DNA of 52,276 nt. Origin: Acetivibrio straminisolvens JCM 21531 (GTDB taxonomy: Bacteria > Bacillota > Clostridia > Acetivibrionales > Acetivibrionaceae). The notes beneath the pieces are model-generated. The model made no database searches. It saw only the letters and a program-made list of their open reading frames with translations, and was not told where the DNA came from. Made by a program: the position numbers and the translations under genes. Each line of letters begins with the position of its first letter. Positions within the stretch are counted from its first letter, which is position 1. Positions 31,139 through 41,249 of the stretch are shown here, in pieces. The stretch covers positions 1 to 52,276 of the forward strand of contig NZ_BAVR01000022.1 of NCBI RefSeq assembly GCF_000521465.1, written 5' to 3'.

Positions 31139-32334
31139 ATGAAACTAGAAGAAATTATCAATTTGGACAAAAAATACTTTATGAATACATTCGGAAACAG
31201 AACCCCTGTATGCTTTTCCCACGGAAAAGGAATCAATCTCTGGGACATAGACGGAAACAAGTACTATGACTTTCTTGGCGGCATAGCGGTAAGCGCTTTG
31301 GGACATTCACACCCCAAGCTTGTCGATGCCATAAAGCAGCAGGCTGAAAAGCTCATACATTGTTCCAATCTCTATTACATAGAGTCCCAGGCAAAGCTTG
31401 CAGAAAAACTTGTGAGCATCTCTTGTGCCGACAGGGTATTTTTTGCAAACAGCGGTGCGGAAGCAAACGAAGGAGCAATTAAACTTGCACGAATCTATTT
31501 TAAAAAGAAAGGAATGCCGGAAAAGTACGAAATCATAACTTTAGAAAAGTCTTTCCACGGAAGAACTCTTGCCACCATCGCCGCAACCGGCCAGGACAAA
31601 TACCAAAAACCCTACTCTCCTCTCACTCCAAGCTTTTTGAAAGTGCCAATAAACGATCTTGACGCTCTCGAAAAAGCAATAAACGGTTCAACCTGCGCAG
31701 TAATGATTGAGCCTATACAGGGTGAAAGCGGAGTAAACCTTACCTCTCTGGAGTATTTGAAAGGCGTACGCAAGCTTTGTGATGAAAAAGGCATACTCCT
31801 TATCTTTGATGAAGTTCAGTGCGGTCTGGGCCGTACGGGAAAGCTCTTTGCATATGAGCATTTCGGTGTGGAGCCTGACATATTCACGCTTGCAAAAGCT
31901 TTGGGAGGCGGATTCCCAATAGGTGCACTCTGTGCCAAGGAACACGTGCAAGTGCTTTTGAACCAGGAGACCACGGTTCGACCTTTGGAGGCAATCCTCT
32001 CGCATGTACAGCGGCACTGGCAGTTTTGGATGCTCTGATAAACGATGGACTCGTGGAAAACTCGGCAAAAATGGGAGACTACTTTATGAAGAGGCTCTCG
32101 GAGCTTGCCGAAAAATACAGCATTATTCAAGACGTAAGAGGCAAAGGTCTCATGATAGGTATTCAGCTTTCGACAGATGCAGCAGTGGAAATTAGAAACA
32201 AATGTTTCGATAAGGGCTATTTGGTTGGAAGCGTAGGCAAGAATATCATAAGGATGCTGCCTCCTCTGATTGTTACTGAGCAAGACATTGACGGCATGAT
32301 AGATACGCTGGACAGTGTATTTCAAGCATATTAA
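31139..32334 (+). CDS. argD: Acetylornithine aminotransferase, frameshifted
   Basis: PLP enzyme (class III aminotransferase), arginine step 4. Start at 31139 (MKLEEIINLDKKYFMNTFGNR) behind GGGGAGGG. Motifs: NSGAEANEGAIKLAR, SFHGRTLATIAATGQ, IFDEVQCGLGRTG, PLP lysine in TLAKALGGGFPIGA. The frame breaks near 31963 (after VLLN); the other frame reads PGDHGSTFGGNPLACTAALA, then AVLDALIND to 32334. One missing base explains it; about 399 aa in total. Confidence 0.93.
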
Positions 32335-32406
32335 ATTTAATTAAAAATATAGACTTTTATAATATTTTTTATATTTAAAATAATATTAGTTTAAGGAGTT
32401 TGAGAA

Positions 32407-33480
32407 ATGAAGTCAGTTTTAGTTTTGGAAGATGGAACATATTTTACGGGAGAAGCCTTCGGTAAGGCTGGAGAAGCAATTGGAGAAATCGCTTTTAACA
32501 CATGCATGACAGGTTATCAGGAAATACTGACCAACCCGTCATACAACGGTCAAATAGTTGCTATGACCTATCCATTGATTGGAAATTACGGTTTCAACCG
32601 GTATGATAACGAATCCGACAAAACCCACGTTCAGGGATTCATAGTTAAGGAGCTTTCGGATACACCTACCAACTGGCGTTGTGAAATCACTCCTGAGGAA
32701 TATTTCGTTTCCAACGGAATTGTCGGCATCAAAGGTATTGACACAAGAACCCTCACCAAACACATTAGGAGCAAAGGCAGTATGTACTGTATAATTTCCA
32801 CCGAGTCGGGAAATATAGATTTGCTCCTTGAAAAGCTTATGAAAAAGAAGACAGAAAAGAAGAGCTCAGTAATGGAGGTATCTACAAAATCTCCCATCCA
32901 CAAGCCCGGCAGAGGAAAACGTGTGGTGGTGATGGACTTTGGTGTAAAACACAGTATTATAAAATCATTAGAGAAAATTAACTGCGATATATATATTCTT
33001 CCGGCTTCATCGTCGGCAAATGAAATTATGAGCTATAATCCCGACGGTATACTTTTATCCAACGGACCTGGGGACCCATCCGAACTTCCGTTTGTCAAGT
33101 CCACCGTACAAGAACTCATAGGCAAAAAGCCAATGCTTGGAATCGGATTGGGGCACCAGCTTTTAGGCCTCGCCCTTGGTGGTAAAATCATTAAGCTTCC
33201 GTTCGGTCATCACGGTTCAAATCAACCTGTCAGGGATTATATCAAAGGAAGATGCTATGTAACTTCTCAATGCCACAATTATGCGCTGGAAAATGACTTT
33301 AGCGATGAAATACTTGTTACCCATATAAATATTAATGATAATACTGTAGAAGGCTTTAGACACAAACATTATCCAATCTTGGGAGTTCAATATCACCCCA
33401 AAGCCGTTTTAGGACAGGATGATTCTTCATACGTATTTGACGACTTTATTAAAATGATAGACGGACAACCTATAATCTAA
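32407..33480 (+). CDS. carA: Carbamoyl phosphate synthase small subunit with degenerate glutaminase site
   Basis: 357 aa, uninterrupted. The N-terminal CPSase domain is normal ([30 protein letters not shown]). The C-terminal glutamine amidotransferase domain has the fold motifs ([16 protein letters not shown]), but the catalytic Cys, normally in GICLGHQ, is Gly247 (GIGLGHQ). The triad Glu, normally HPEA, is Lys332 (YHPKA); His330 remains. TSQCHNYA replaces the usual QNHG(F/Y)A. The subunit should not hydrolyse glutamine, as in animal CPS1, where the Cys is Ser and ammonia is used. Co-transcribed with carB and argF; AAGGAG precedes ATG. Confidence 0.92.
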   Translation: MKSVLVLEDGTYFTGEAFGKAGEAIGEIAFNTCMTGYQEILTNPSYNGQIVAMTYPLIGNYGFNRYDNESDKTHVQGFIVKELSDTPTNWRCEITPEEYFVSNGIVGIKGIDTRTLTKHIRSKGSMYCIISTESGNIDLLLEKLMKKKTEKKSSVMEVSTKSPIHKPGRGKRVVVMDFGVKHSIIKSLEKINCDIYILPASSSANEIMSYNPDGILLSNGPGDPSELPFVKSTVQELIGKKPMLGIGLGHQLLGLALGGKIIKLPFGHHGSNQPVRDYIKGRCYVTSQCHNYALENDFSDEILVTHININDNTVEGFRHKHYPILGVQYHPKAVLGQDDSSYVFDDFIKMIDGQPII

Positions 33481-33506
33481 TTGAGTCTTTGTGCATGGAG
33501 GTAATT

Positions 33507-36500
33507 ATGCCAAAAATAGATAAAATAAAAAAGGTCCTTGTTATTGGTTCGGGACCTATAGTTATCGGTCAGGCTGCCGAATTTGACTATTCGGGGACGC
33601 AGGCTTGTAAAGCTCTAAGAGAAGAAGGCATCGAAGTCGTTCTTGTAAACAGCAACCCTGCGACAATAATGACCGATACCCAATCAGCAGATAAAGTATA
33701 TATAGAACCCATTACCCTTGATTTCGTCAAAAGAATAATCAAAAGAGAAAAGCCTGATGGAATTTTAGCCTCTTTGGGCGGTCAGACAGGCTTGAATATG
33801 GCAGTAGAATTGGCGGAAGACGGGATCTTGGAGGAAATGGGAATCGAGCTTCTGGGTACATCCCTGGAGTCAATTAAAAAGGCCGAAGATAGGGAACTTT
33901 TTAAGAAGACTATGCAGGAAATAGGTGAAAAAGTACCCTTAAGCACAATTTCAACCGATCTTGACAGCGCCATTAAATTTGCCGAAGAAGTCGGCTTTCC
34001 TATTATCATTCGCCCGGCTTATACATTAGGAGGCTCCGGCGGCGGTATTGCCCATAATATGGACGAATTCAAATATATTTGCGGTAAAGGGCTAAAGCTT
34101 AGCCTCATACATCAGGTTCTTTTAGAGCAAAGTGTTGCAGGCTGGAAGGAAATTGAATATGAGGTTATAAGGGACGGTGCCGACAACAGCATTATAATAT
34201 GTAACATGGAAAACTTTGACCCTGTCGGGGTTCACACCGGTGACAGCATTGTTGTTGCCCCATGCCAGACTTTGTCGGATGTTGAAGCCAGATGTTAAGA
34301 TCTGCTTCATTGAAGATTATTCGTGCTCTTAATATAAAAGGCGGCTGCAATATTCAGTATGCACTAAACCCCAACAGCTTTGAATATGTTGTAATTGAGG
34401 TAAACCCAAGGGTAAGCCGTTCCAGCGCCCTTGCTTCCAAGGCAACCGGATACCCTATTGCGCGTGTTGCAGCCAAAATTGCAATCGGTCTTAACCTTGA
34501 TGAAATCAAAAACTCGGTTACTCAGAATACTTACGCATGTTTTGAACCTTCAATCGACTATGTGGTTACAAAGGTGCCCCGTTGGCCTTTTGACAAATTC
34601 TCCAATGCCGACAGGTCGCTAGGTACCCAGATGAAGGCAACGGGTGAAGTAATGGCCATAGGCAGAACCTTTGAAGAGTCCCTGCTAAAAGCTATTGACT
34701 CCCTTGATATAAAAATGAATTATCAACTTGGTCTAAGCCTTTTTGATAACAAAACCGTAGAGGAACTTGTTGACTTTATCAAGACACCAAGTGACGAAAG
34801 AATTTTTGCCATCTGCAAAGCACTCCAAAAAGGAGTATCTTCAGATGAAATCAGCAATATAACAAAAATCGACATATTCTTTGTAAAGAAACTTGAAAAA
34901 ATCGTCAGGATGGCGGAAGAGATTAAAAATGCCGGTATCGCATGGCTCGATTATGATCTTTACTCCAGAGCAAAAAAGACCGGTTTTGGAGACTCATATA
35001 TAGCAAATCTCATAAATGTGCCTCTTGATACGGTCTTGGAACTTAGAAGCAAATACCCTATTCGCCCGGTATATAAAATTGTTGATACTTGTGCCGGTGA
35101 ATTTGAAGCTGTAACTCCGTACTACTATTCAACTTACGAAGAAACCGATGACGTAATTGTATCCGATAAAAGGAAGGTTATAGTTATAGGTTCAGGCCCT
35201 ATAAGGATAGGTCAGGGTATTGAGTTTGACTACTGCAGTGTTCGCTCTGTGAAGACTTTAAGGGAACTGGGAATCGAATCAATTATAATAAACAACAACC
35301 CTGAGACGGTAAGTACCGATTTTGATACATCCGATAAATTGTATTTTGAGCCCCTTACCAAGGAATGTGTCCTTGATATAATTGAAAAGGAAAATCCTCT
35401 TGGCGTAATTGTTCAATTTGGAGGCCAGACTTCAATAAACCTTGCGGGAACACTGGCAAAAGAAGGAGTAAACATTCTCGGCACCTCGGTCGAAAGCATT
35501 GATATTGCTGAAGACAGGGATAGATTCCTAAATCTTTTGGAAGAGCTGGGAATACCATTGCCGGAGGGCGATACAGCTTTCTCCTTTGAAGAAGCAAAGG
35601 AAATAGCTCAAAGAATCGGATATCCCGTTCTTGTAAGGCCATCATATGTTCTCGGCGGCAGAGCGATGGAAGTGGTATATAATGATGAGACCCTCAAAGA
35701 ATATATGCAGCTTGCTGTCGGCCTCTCAACAAAACATCCTATTCTGATAGACAAGTATGTAGAAGGCAAAGAAGTTGAAGTGGACGGTATTTGTGACGGT
35801 GAAGATGTACTGATTCCGGGAATTATGGAGCATATTGAAAGAGCCGGAGTTCATTCCGGAGACAGTATTTCAATATATCCTCCCCAAACGCTTGATGAAG
35901 ATACGAAGAACACCGTTGTAGACTATACCGTAAGGCTGGCAAAGGCATTGAAAATAGTTGGTCTGTTTAATATTCAGTTTGTTATAGACCGTCATAATAA
36001 AGTATACGTAATAGAAGTTAATCCTCGTGCGAGCCGTACAATTCCTGTAATGAGCAAGGTAACCGGAATTCCTATGGTTGATGTTGCCACAAAGTTTATC
36101 ATGGGATATAAAATGAGGGACTTAGGATATACTCCCGGACTTTACAAAGAGTCTGAATTTGTAGCTGTAAAGGCTCCTGTATTCTCCTTTGCAAAACTCA
36201 CCACTGTTGATACGTTCCTTGGACCGGAAATGAAGTCCACCGGTGAGGTAATGGGAATTTCAAAGGATTATCATATAGCATTATACAAAGCGCTTGTTGC
36301 GTCCGGACTTAAAATTCCATCCGGCGGAAGCGTACTTCTTTCGGTAGCCGACAGAGATAAAACGGAATGTATTGAGATTGCTCAGGCTCTTTCGGACTTA
36401 GGCTTTAACCTGGTCGCTTCTGAGGCACATACACCAATCTCTCCGGTGTCGGCATAGAAGTAGATATGGTATCGGATGATGAAATGATTGAAATGATAAA

Positions 36501-36708
36501 GAAAGACAAAATATCTCTGGTAATCAATACTCCAACCCGGGGTAAAATACCTGAAAGACTTGGTTTTATACTAAGAAGAACAGCTATTGAGTATAATATT
36601 CCATGTATTACTTCTCTGGATACTGCAAGATCAATGATATCAATTCTGGAACACATGACATCCGGAGAAGAAACTGAAATATATTCACTGGATGAATATT
36701 CAAATTAA
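33507..36708 (+). CDS. carB: Carbamoyl phosphate synthase large subunit, frameshifted twice
   Basis: About 1067 aa once joined. Start at 33507 ([22 protein letters not shown]) behind GGAGG. Two ATP-grasp halves: [13 protein letters not shown] with [13 protein letters not shown], and [12 protein letters not shown] with [15 protein letters not shown]. The C-terminal allosteric MGS-like domain ends the protein ([18 protein letters not shown]). Indels are near 34289 (after TLSDVEA) and 36425 ([13 protein letters not shown]). The subunit makes carbamoyl phosphate from bicarbonate, two ATP and ammonia. With CarA's glutaminase degenerate, external ammonia is the probable nitrogen source. Confidence 0.94.
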
Positions 36709-36741
36709 AACGCAGTAAAAAAACAAACGGGAGGTGTTTTT

Positions 36742-37665
36742 ATGGAACATTTAATCAGTCTTCACGATTTAACACTGGAGGATTTTGAATCAATTTTCAA
36801 ACTTGCAGAAAAACTCAAAAGGCAGCAAAAGGAAGGTATATCGCACCACCTGCTCAAGGGAAAAACCCTTGGTATGATTTTTACAAAGTCATCCACAAGG
36901 ACTCGTGTATCCTTTGAAGTAGGAATGTACCAGCTTGGCGGTTATCCTTTATTCTTAAGTTCAAATGACATACAGTTGGGACGCGGCGAAACCATTTATG
37001 ATACCGCTCAGGTTCTTTCAAGATATATTGACGGAATAATGATTCGAACCTTTGCCCACAGTGACGTAGAGGATCTCGCCCGATACGGCAATGTGCCTGT
37101 TATAAACGGTCTCACTGACCTAATGCATCCATGCCAGATTCTCGCGGATCTCTTCACTGTTTATGAGCACAAGGGAACTTTAAAAGGACTTAAGCTTGCA
37201 TATATTGGAGATGGAAACAACATTGCAAACTCACTGCTTCACGGTTGCGCCAAGGTAGGCATGGACATTGCAGTTGCTTCACCAAAGGGTTATGAATGTG
37301 ACAGCCAGATAGTGGAGGAAGCCAAAGAAGACGCTAAAGCCTCCGGTTCAAATATTTTGCTGACTGAAGATCCGGAAGAGGCAATTAAAGATGCCGATGT
37401 TGTTTACACCGACACCTGGGTAAGTATGGGACAGGAAGCTGAAAAGGAAGAAAGAATCAAGATATTTATGCCTTATCAGGTAAACAGCAACCTATTCTCA
37501 AAGGCTCGTGAGGATGCAATATTCCTGCATTGCTTACCTGCCTACAGGGGCTATGAGGTAACCGAGGATGTAATCGACGGCTCCCAATCCGTTATTTTTG
37601 ACGAGGCTGAAAACAGGTTGCACGTCCAGAAGGCAATAATGGCATTGCTTATGGGGAATAGGTAG
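36742..37665 (+). CDS. argF: Ornithine carbamoyltransferase
   Basis: 307 aa, complete. Carbamoyl phosphate site STRTR (KSSTRTRVSFE), HPCQ (LMHPCQILAD), ornithine loop with SMGQE, and the HCLPAYRG motif containing the active Cys. Makes citrulline from ornithine and carbamoyl phosphate. GGGAGG precedes ATG. It follows carB by 33 bp. Confidence 0.96.
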   Translation: MEHLISLHDLTLEDFESIFKLAEKLKRQQKEGISHHLLKGKTLGMIFTKSSTRTRVSFEVGMYQLGGYPLFLSSNDIQLGRGETIYDTAQVLSRYIDGIMIRTFAHSDVEDLARYGNVPVINGLTDLMHPCQILADLFTVYEHKGTLKGLKLAYIGDGNNIANSLLHGCAKVGMDIAVASPKGYECDSQIVEEAKEDAKASGSNILLTEDPEEAIKDADVVYTDTWVSMGQEAEKEERIKIFMPYQVNSNLFSKAREDAIFLHCLPAYRGYEVTEDVIDGSQSVIFDEAENRLHVQKAIMALLMGNR

Positions 37666-37677
37666 TCGGTGGTTAAT

Positions 37678-38154
37678 ATGAATTATTCATTTGTAATTAG
37701 AAAAGCTGCTTTGGAAGATGCCGAAGCAATTCAAAGCATCACTAAGGAAGCGTTTGAAAAGTATATGCAGGACACAGGGCTTACCGGTACCATGGAAGCC
37801 CTGGAAGAGTCATTGGAAGATATAAAGAGGGACATTGAAACTAAAGAAGTATTTATTGCATTTATTGATAATATTCCGGTGGGAACAATCCGGGTTCAAA
37901 TCCTGCCGGATAATACCGCTTACATAAGCAGATTCGGTGTACGCCTTCAGTATCACAACGTTGGTATCGGCAAGGCCATGATGAATCTTGTTGACAAACT
38001 GCTCACAGCAAAGAGGATTAAGAGGGTGAGTCTGCATACTGCATCAAAGTATGCGGAGCTTATGCGGTTCTATTACGGCAGAGGCTTTTATGTGGATTCA
38101 ACTTCTAAAGAGCGTGGTTATATACGTGCTCTGTTGGTGAAGGATTATGAGTGA
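37678..38154 (+). CDS. GNAT-family N-acetyltransferase
   Basis: About 158 aa. Start ATG 37678 (MNYSFVIRKAALEDAEAIQ) behind GGTGG; GTG 37669 is also possible. GNAT elements: beta-strand 4 region (TAYISRFGVRLQYHNVGIGKAMM) with the acetyl-CoA loop VGIGKA, and the RxxFYxxxGF type end (MRFYYGRGFYV). Four to twelve bases separate it from argF, so it is in the arginine operon. The substrate is unknown. A short single-domain N-acetylglutamate synthase is a reasonable hypothesis because no argA or argJ is seen in the cluster, but it rests on context only. The transposon end begins 9 bp after its stop. Confidence 0.83.
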   Translation: MNYSFVIRKAALEDAEAIQSITKEAFEKYMQDTGLTGTMEALEESLEDIKRDIETKEVFIAFIDNIPVGTIRVQILPDNTAYISRFGVRLQYHNVGIGKAMMNLVDKLLTAKRIKRVSLHTASKYAELMRFYYGRGFYVDSTSKERGYIRALLVKDYE

Positions 38155-38157
38155 GTT

Positions 38158-38242
38158 TGTTTTGTGGGGGTAGTTTTTGTAAACATCAAATAAACTCGTT
38201 CCATTGCAAATAAAGTCGTTCCGCTGCAAATAAAGTTGTTCC
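38158..38242 (+). mobile_element. Proposed left terminus of the Tn7-like transposon: TGTGGGGG end plus three 20-bp TnsB-like sites
   Basis: TGTGGGGG at 38163-38170 matches the Tn7 terminus TGTGGGCG at 7 of 8 bases. It is followed by three tandem sites: CAAATAAACTCGTTCC (38187), CAAATAAAGTCGTTCC (38207) and CAAATAAAGTTGTTCC (38227), exactly 20 bp apart. They resemble Tn7 TnsB sites in having an A-rich part followed by AGT-type bases. The five bases before the end (TGTTT, 38158-38162) would be the target duplication; I found no matching copy in the window. Confidence 0.6.
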
Positions 38243-38410
38243 GTTGGAACAGGGTTAAGGGAATAGGTTTAAGGGATAAGGATGTTATCCAATAAAATAA
38301 ATCAATCCTTTGTAATCCACTTATCATGCAGGTTACAAAGGATTTTATCTTTCTATCCTTATCCCTTTTCCCTTACCCCTTTCCCCTGTAAAAGGAACAA
38401 CTTTATTTAC
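38227..38410. repeat. Long imperfect inverted repeat containing TnsB-like sites
   Basis: From 38227, AAATAAAGTTGTTCC then a purine-rich stretch ending GGGATAAGG reads again in reverse complement from 38408 back to about 38355. Between them is a tight hairpin: AATCCTTTGTAATCC (38304-38318) and GGTTACAAAGGATT (38331-38344) with a 12-nt loop. A related copy (site plus purine-rich GGAAATAGGTTCAAGGGA) lies on the - strand upstream of tnsA at 46200-46248. Confidence 0.7.
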
Positions 38411-38543
38411 TTTTTTCTCTTCCAATTTTCCCATTTAATTCTATCTAATCATCTATTTTATGGAACATCTTTATTTGCATCCATTTTATCCCATCCATCA
38501 ACCATGCGGGTTTGCGGAGTTGGGGATGGAATGAGTTTATTTT
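38394..38543 (-). repeat. Three inverted TnsB-like sites spaced about 67 bp
   Basis: GGAACAACTTTATTT (38394), GGAACATCTTTATTTG (38462) and GGAATGAGTTTATTTT (38528) are reverse-orientation copies of the site, 68 and 66 bp apart. Wide spacing like this is typical of the other end of Tn7 (left end), whereas the 20-bp trio resembles the right end. Confidence 0.6.
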
Positions 38544-38600
38544 ATATTCACATAGATAGGACTAAGGATTTAAGGGGTAAGGTTCAAGTTTTGGTATGAA

Positions 38601-38662
38601 AATAGCCTAAGTCGTTCCAAAATGAAAATATTGTTGTTCCGAAAAGAAAATAAAGTCATTCC
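38601..38662 (+). repeat. Three direct TnsB-like sites, 22-bp period
   Basis: Sites end at 38618 (AAGTCGTTCC), 38640 (ATTGTTGTTCC) and 38662 (AAATAAAGTCATTCC), exactly 22 bp apart. Shared spacer AAAATGAAAATA. Confidence 0.6.
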
Positions 38663-38859
38663 CTAACTTCATGGCTTTGTAAGCCCTGAAATATAAGGGT
38701 TACATGGCCGTATATGTTATCAGGAATTCAGGGTTATAGACTACAAAAATATGCATAAGTACCCTTTTATATGATTTATGTTAACGGCATGGAATGATTT
38801 ATCATATATTGCTTAATTGTTACACTATTTCTCGTTGTTTTATTCTTTTGAAATAAACT

Positions 38860-38962
38860 AATCGTAAGTCGTTCCAAAATGAAAATAAAGTTATTCTAAG
38901 AAAAATAAATTTGCTTCGAAAAGAAAATTATATCATTTTTAAAACATAAATAAAGTCTTTCG
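38860..38962 (+). repeat. Five degenerate direct TnsB-like sites, 22-bp period
   Basis: AAGTCGTTCC ends at 38875, GTTATTC(T) at 38897, TTGCTTCG at 38918, a decayed ATCATTTTT at 38940 and AAGTCTTTCG at 38962. The first unit repeats the one at 38609-38630 (AAGTCGTTCCAAAATGAAAA), so this block looks like a decayed duplicate of the block before it. No gene lies between 38155 and 39041. Confidence 0.5.
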
Positions 38963-39041
38963 TGGACCTGACGTTTTCAATTTTTAAATGTACCAAAAAT
39001 ATAATACCTAAATCGCATTTTATCGATAATGCAAACTGACA

Positions 39042-39266
39042 TTATTCATAAAGGTTTTTTGGGTCTATCCTTACAAAAAAACAATCAGGGTCGCTACATT
39101 TTCTTTCTGTCCATTCGTTACAATAAGCACAAAAATATGAATCATATTTTTCATACAAAATCAAGAAATTATTACACTTTGGGCATTTTTCATCTGCTAT
39201 AGAACCTTCTATTCGAATATCATTAATTATTACTTCATTTTTATCTATATCTTCGATAATTTTCAC
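39042..39266 (-). CDS. Small double zinc-ribbon-like protein
   Basis: 74 aa. Cys pairs in EKCPKCNN, FCAYCNE and RKCSDPDC, spaced like one or two zinc ribbons, with an acidic N-terminus (MKIIEDIDKNEVIIND). It may bind nucleic acid or protein. It lies between tnsD and the TnsB-like site field, in the tns direction, so it is probably carried by the transposon. The family is not recognised. Confidence 0.6.
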   Translation of the reverse strand: MKIIEDIDKNEVIINDIRIEGSIADEKCPKCNNFLILYEKYDSYFCAYCNEWTERKCSDPDCFFVRIDPKNLYE

Positions 39267-39369
39267 TCTCGCACCCTCACAATTCTCATTTTATAACATT
39301 GTAAATTCGTAATTATATTCATATTTTACACAATATATTTTGTAAAATAAACTACTTTTTTACTTATCC

Positions 39370-41244
39370 CTACCTCTCACCTAACTCTTCTAACGCCTTT
39401 TTAATCTCCTCTATAACTAGTTTCCTATATTTATTACCAACACCTGTCATGACAGTAATATTAGAAACAGTTAATGCTTTGCCTTCTTCATTAAGTTTAT
39501 CAATCGCCCATTGTATACGCCTTTTGTGCAAATCCATAGGGTTCTCTATAACAGAATTGATGAATGATTTAGTCAACGGTAATTTATCCAATTGAAGGTC
39601 AAAACTTTTAAGTCCTGACTTAGTTTTAATCAACCGCAGGCTAATTCGTTGAGGTTTTTCATCACTTTCTAAAATCTCCTGAACAGTTTGCTTAACATGC
39701 TGTAAGATTTCCTTGTCCCTAGTTTCCCAATCAACATTACTGTAAGCCTGAACGTATTTCTTTGCAGGGGTGTTTTTCTCCCACCACTCCTTGTCATTCC
39801 TGCATAACCAGGTACAGGTATATTTACCCAGCTCCGTAATTCAAGTCTGCCCTTGTCTGGATTTTCCCTGACTATCTGAAGCCACTTTTCCCTGTGATAC
39901 TGTCTTTTTACTTCAAACTCCGCAGAAGCAACACTATTACGTTCTACTAACTTTTTGCTTTTTTCCTGTCCTTTTTCAGAAATATACTTTCTTACAGTAC
40001 TAATATCTGCATTAAGTCTTACTGCAATTTCCTGAATACTTACTCCACTTTCATGCAATTCATGAGCCTTAGCCTTCCATACATGTCCATACTCTACAAC
40101 CCTGACAAATCTGCGCCGCCCCTTACCCCTTTCTCCTTGTTCTCTTGTAACTGTTTCCATATATTCATATCCGCAGGGACATCTGAAAAAACCATTAGTG
40201 TTCTTATTTCTACGCCTATACTTTATTTCTACGTCTTTTATTACAGGTTCAAGAAAGTGGTCAGCAGCAGGATTAAGACATACCCAAGGTCCTTCTCCGA
40301 AAGGTCTGTAATTTAACTCTTTTATAAAAAGTTCTTCTACTCCTATTCCTAAAAATCTTGCCAGCATCAGGTGCCGAATTGGATACACCGACTTTGCATC
40401 ACTATGTGTAATTTCTTTCAGCCATCTTCTGTTCCTTGTCTTCTATATTAGAACAAACAGCATTTAGGAACTCCAATCCGTAGAAATCTATGAAGTCCTT
40501 TATTACTTCTTCCCAATACACTTTACCATTAATATTGGCATACCCTAATTCCTTAAACCTTTCTAAATACTGTTTAGCAAACCATTTAAACTGCTTATTG
40601 GGATACTGGTTTTCAAGCAATACTTTTGCATCTTGGGCAATGAGTACAAACTTCTCTATCGTTTCAGGTTTGAAATAAAGTAATTCATTATTAATGCAGT
40701 TATCAGCGTCAGCAGGTACATAGGCTTGTGGATTATGACCCCGCACTAAAACAGTACTATTATGAAGAATCGCTTTATGTATAGGACACACCATTACAAA
40801 GGGTATCTGATGCAACCTGTGCCAATATCCTTCACCATACAATTTCTGCTCTTCTTCGAAGCATTTGGGACAAAATCTTAAATATTGGTTTAGTGGAATC
40901 CTACTGCCGATAATACCTGCTTTACCATAAATTTTGCTTCCACCTTCAGACAGCATTAATTGTTTTACTTCTTCTGCCCGTTCTTTTGGAAGAAATGCAG
41001 TAAAGAATGGGTACAGAGTATGATTATAAATCAAATCATCAGCAGTATAAGGACAATTCACAGGTAGGTTAGATACCAGCGAATTCAAATTAAAAGGCAT
41101 TTCCATTACAGCCCTGGAACTACACTTTCCAAATATGCTCTCCATGATAGTTTGATAACTTGTAATCCCACAGCGAACACTATAGCGTGCCAATACACTA
41201 TAAAGGATTTCATCAGGATATGGGGTTGGAAAAAAATGCATCAT
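39370..41244 (-). CDS. tnsD: TnsD/TniQ-family target-selection protein, frameshifted twice
   Basis: The start MMHFFPTPYPDEILYSVLAR is the canonical TnsD/TniQ opening. A CCCH zinc finger follows: FCPKCFEEE and MVCPIHKAIL. At about 40430 the frame shifts, and the other frame reads RWLKEITHSDAKSVYPIRHL, then MLARFLG, the TnsD-specific core. A second zinc region has RCPCGYEY. At about 39842 it shifts again, and TWLCRNDKEWWEKNTP continues to the end at 39370. About 620 aa, longer than the TniQ proteins of CRISPR-linked elements. TnsD proteins bind a specific chromosomal attachment site and recruit TnsC. TnsC ends 5 bp upstream. Confidence 0.88.
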
Positions 41245-41249
41245 TTAAA

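Noticed and set aside
33507..36708. Programmed frameshifting in carB and other genes
   Set aside because: The sites vary in sequence and gene family, lack conserved slippery signals, and the same kind of break occurs in unrelated genes.
38163..38552. Complete miniature element ending at CACA 38549-38552
   Set aside because: The putative flanks TGTTT and TAGAT do not match, so the boundaries cannot be claimed; only the site pattern is reported.
38187..38962. CRISPR array
   Set aside because: The repeats are 15-16-bp degenerate motifs at 20, 22 or 67-bp periods, in both orientations, without unique spacers of constant length, and no cas gene is present.
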